A DNA stretch of 64,000 nucleotides from Puccinia triticina (lineage: Eukaryota > Basidiomycota > Pucciniomycetes > Pucciniales > Pucciniaceae), in contig NC_070566.1 in assembly GCF_026914185.1 (NCBI RefSeq), forward strand, positions 4,898,001-4,962,000, written 5' to 3'. Shown here in pieces: positions 63,176-64,000 of this stretch. Under the pieces are notes generated by a model that searched no databases, was not told the DNA's origin, and saw only the letters and a list, made by a program, of their open reading frames with translations. The translations under genes and the position numbers were made by a program. How positions within the stretch are numbered: position 1 is the first letter of the stretch; every line of letters begins with the position of its first letter.

Positions 63176-64000
63176 AACACTTCAATTGGCAGGCTTCATT
63201 CTACGAACTTTTTACTTCAATCTTAGATTTGGGTACTTAAGCACCATGAGAATCTGTCAAGTAGAACCAGATTTATATGAAAAAGAAAAGGCATCAGCAT
63301 GCATTTTTCCGTGTAGATTTTCCAGTTACTTACTGCTAACTGACCTATATACATTCATGCACATTAACTATATATATCCATGCAAAATAACGCATCATAC
63401 ATGCAGAAATCCGAGGTTCACATGTACTCCTCATTATACAATTGTATATATGATCAGTGAGGGGATGGAGAGGAGCTCGTGGGCCCTTAAGGACTATACG
63501 CGTTGCGCGGAGAACGGTCACAAGAGGTCATCGAACACGGCTTATGGCAACACCGAAGGACATGAGTACACCATCGGGTCATTCGAACGCTGACCTCAAC
63601 CAACTCATTTGGCTGGGTGACAAATGTTGGTCTCCTGCTTTTCATGTCGTCCCCAAGGGGAGCGGGAACGCCCCCATCGGCCATAGATTCCCTCAAAGTG
63701 TTGCCCAATTGTGCAACTTGGACAAAAGGGGGCACTAAACATTGGGGACATGTTTGTCCAACCTGCTTCAAACAAGGCCTCGAGCCGCGGCGGCGCTCCC
63801 CCCGCAGGCGAGCTGAAGTGGTGTGTCCAATAGTCTCTGATCAGTTGGAAGAGCCAACCCCGATCACAGAAAGTGGCCCGATGGTCACTGGTGGACAAAG
63901 AAAGAAGATTTGGACATTTGTTTTCATCAGCAAGCAAGGTTTGGCGTGTCCTTCTAAATCAAGCCATTTACATATACATGCTCGAGGTAACGGGAAGTCT
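63176..64000. other. 3' flank of the XRN1-like gene; possible repeat at end
   Basis: AT-rich up to about 63450, with no trace of the Xrn1 C-terminal domains in any frame. From about 63560 GC rises, and a broken frame reads CATWTKGGTKHWGHVCPTC, a Cys/His cluster that may come from a retroelement. This is not certain. The window ends inside this stretch. Confidence 0.35.

Overview
The window looks like nuclear DNA of a rust fungus (Pucciniales; Puccinia or a close relative). The evidence is intron-rich basidiomycete-type genes, several conserved eukaryotic genes of clear fungal kind, large secreted proteins with no family I recognise, and dense, deeply nested transposons. The species cannot be fixed from sequence alone. 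All splice models below were built by eye. In every multi-exon model the GT-AG junctions were checked for reading-phase agreement; intron 1 of the BUD20-like gene is the one that needs an unusual acceptor.

Layout. 1-2.9 kb: repeats and hairpins. 2.97-4.75 kb: a convergent pair, a Bud20/ZNF593-type zinc-finger gene (+) and an Alba-domain gene (-). 4.9-24.4 kb: transposon country. It holds a 770-bp direct duplication with two small DNA transposons present in only one copy, a 5.9-kb Ty1/copia element inserted inside a hAT-like miniature element, a second intact hAT-like miniature element, a CACTG-ended element carrying palindromic tandem repeats, and a 3.7-kb element with a broken multi-exon gene. 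25.1-28.0 kb: a 956-aa repetitive, basic, AT-hook-like protein (-). 30.0-30.7 kb: a four-exon gene for a small secreted cysteine-rich protein. 31.2-38.9 kb: more DNA transposons, including three TA-flanked elements nested in one another around a fold-back element, followed by a 46-bp perfect palindrome. 39.3-41.4 kb: a secreted, unrecognised ~556-aa protein (+). 42.1-51.4 kb: a gene-dense, GC-rich island with a mitochondrial Fmp10-like membrane protein (+), an Opi1-family regulator (-), SUS1/ENY2 (+) and a Rua1_C-domain regulator (-). 54.1-57.1 kb: a five-exon gene (-) for an ~848-aa secreted protein of unknown family with tandemly duplicated exons. 58.4-63.2 kb: a divergent pair, CTK3 (-) and an XRN1-type exonuclease (+) whose reading frame stops after the catalytic region.

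Functionally, the conserved genes fall mostly into transcription and RNA metabolism: Ctk3 (RNA polymerase II CTD kinase), Sus1 (SAGA/TREX-2), Xrn1 (5'-3' decay), Bud20 (60S export), Alba (RNA binding), Opi1 and Rua1-type regulators. The three secreted proteins sit next to transposon blocks or within gene-poor sequence, which fits candidate host-interaction genes, but no function can be read from sequence.
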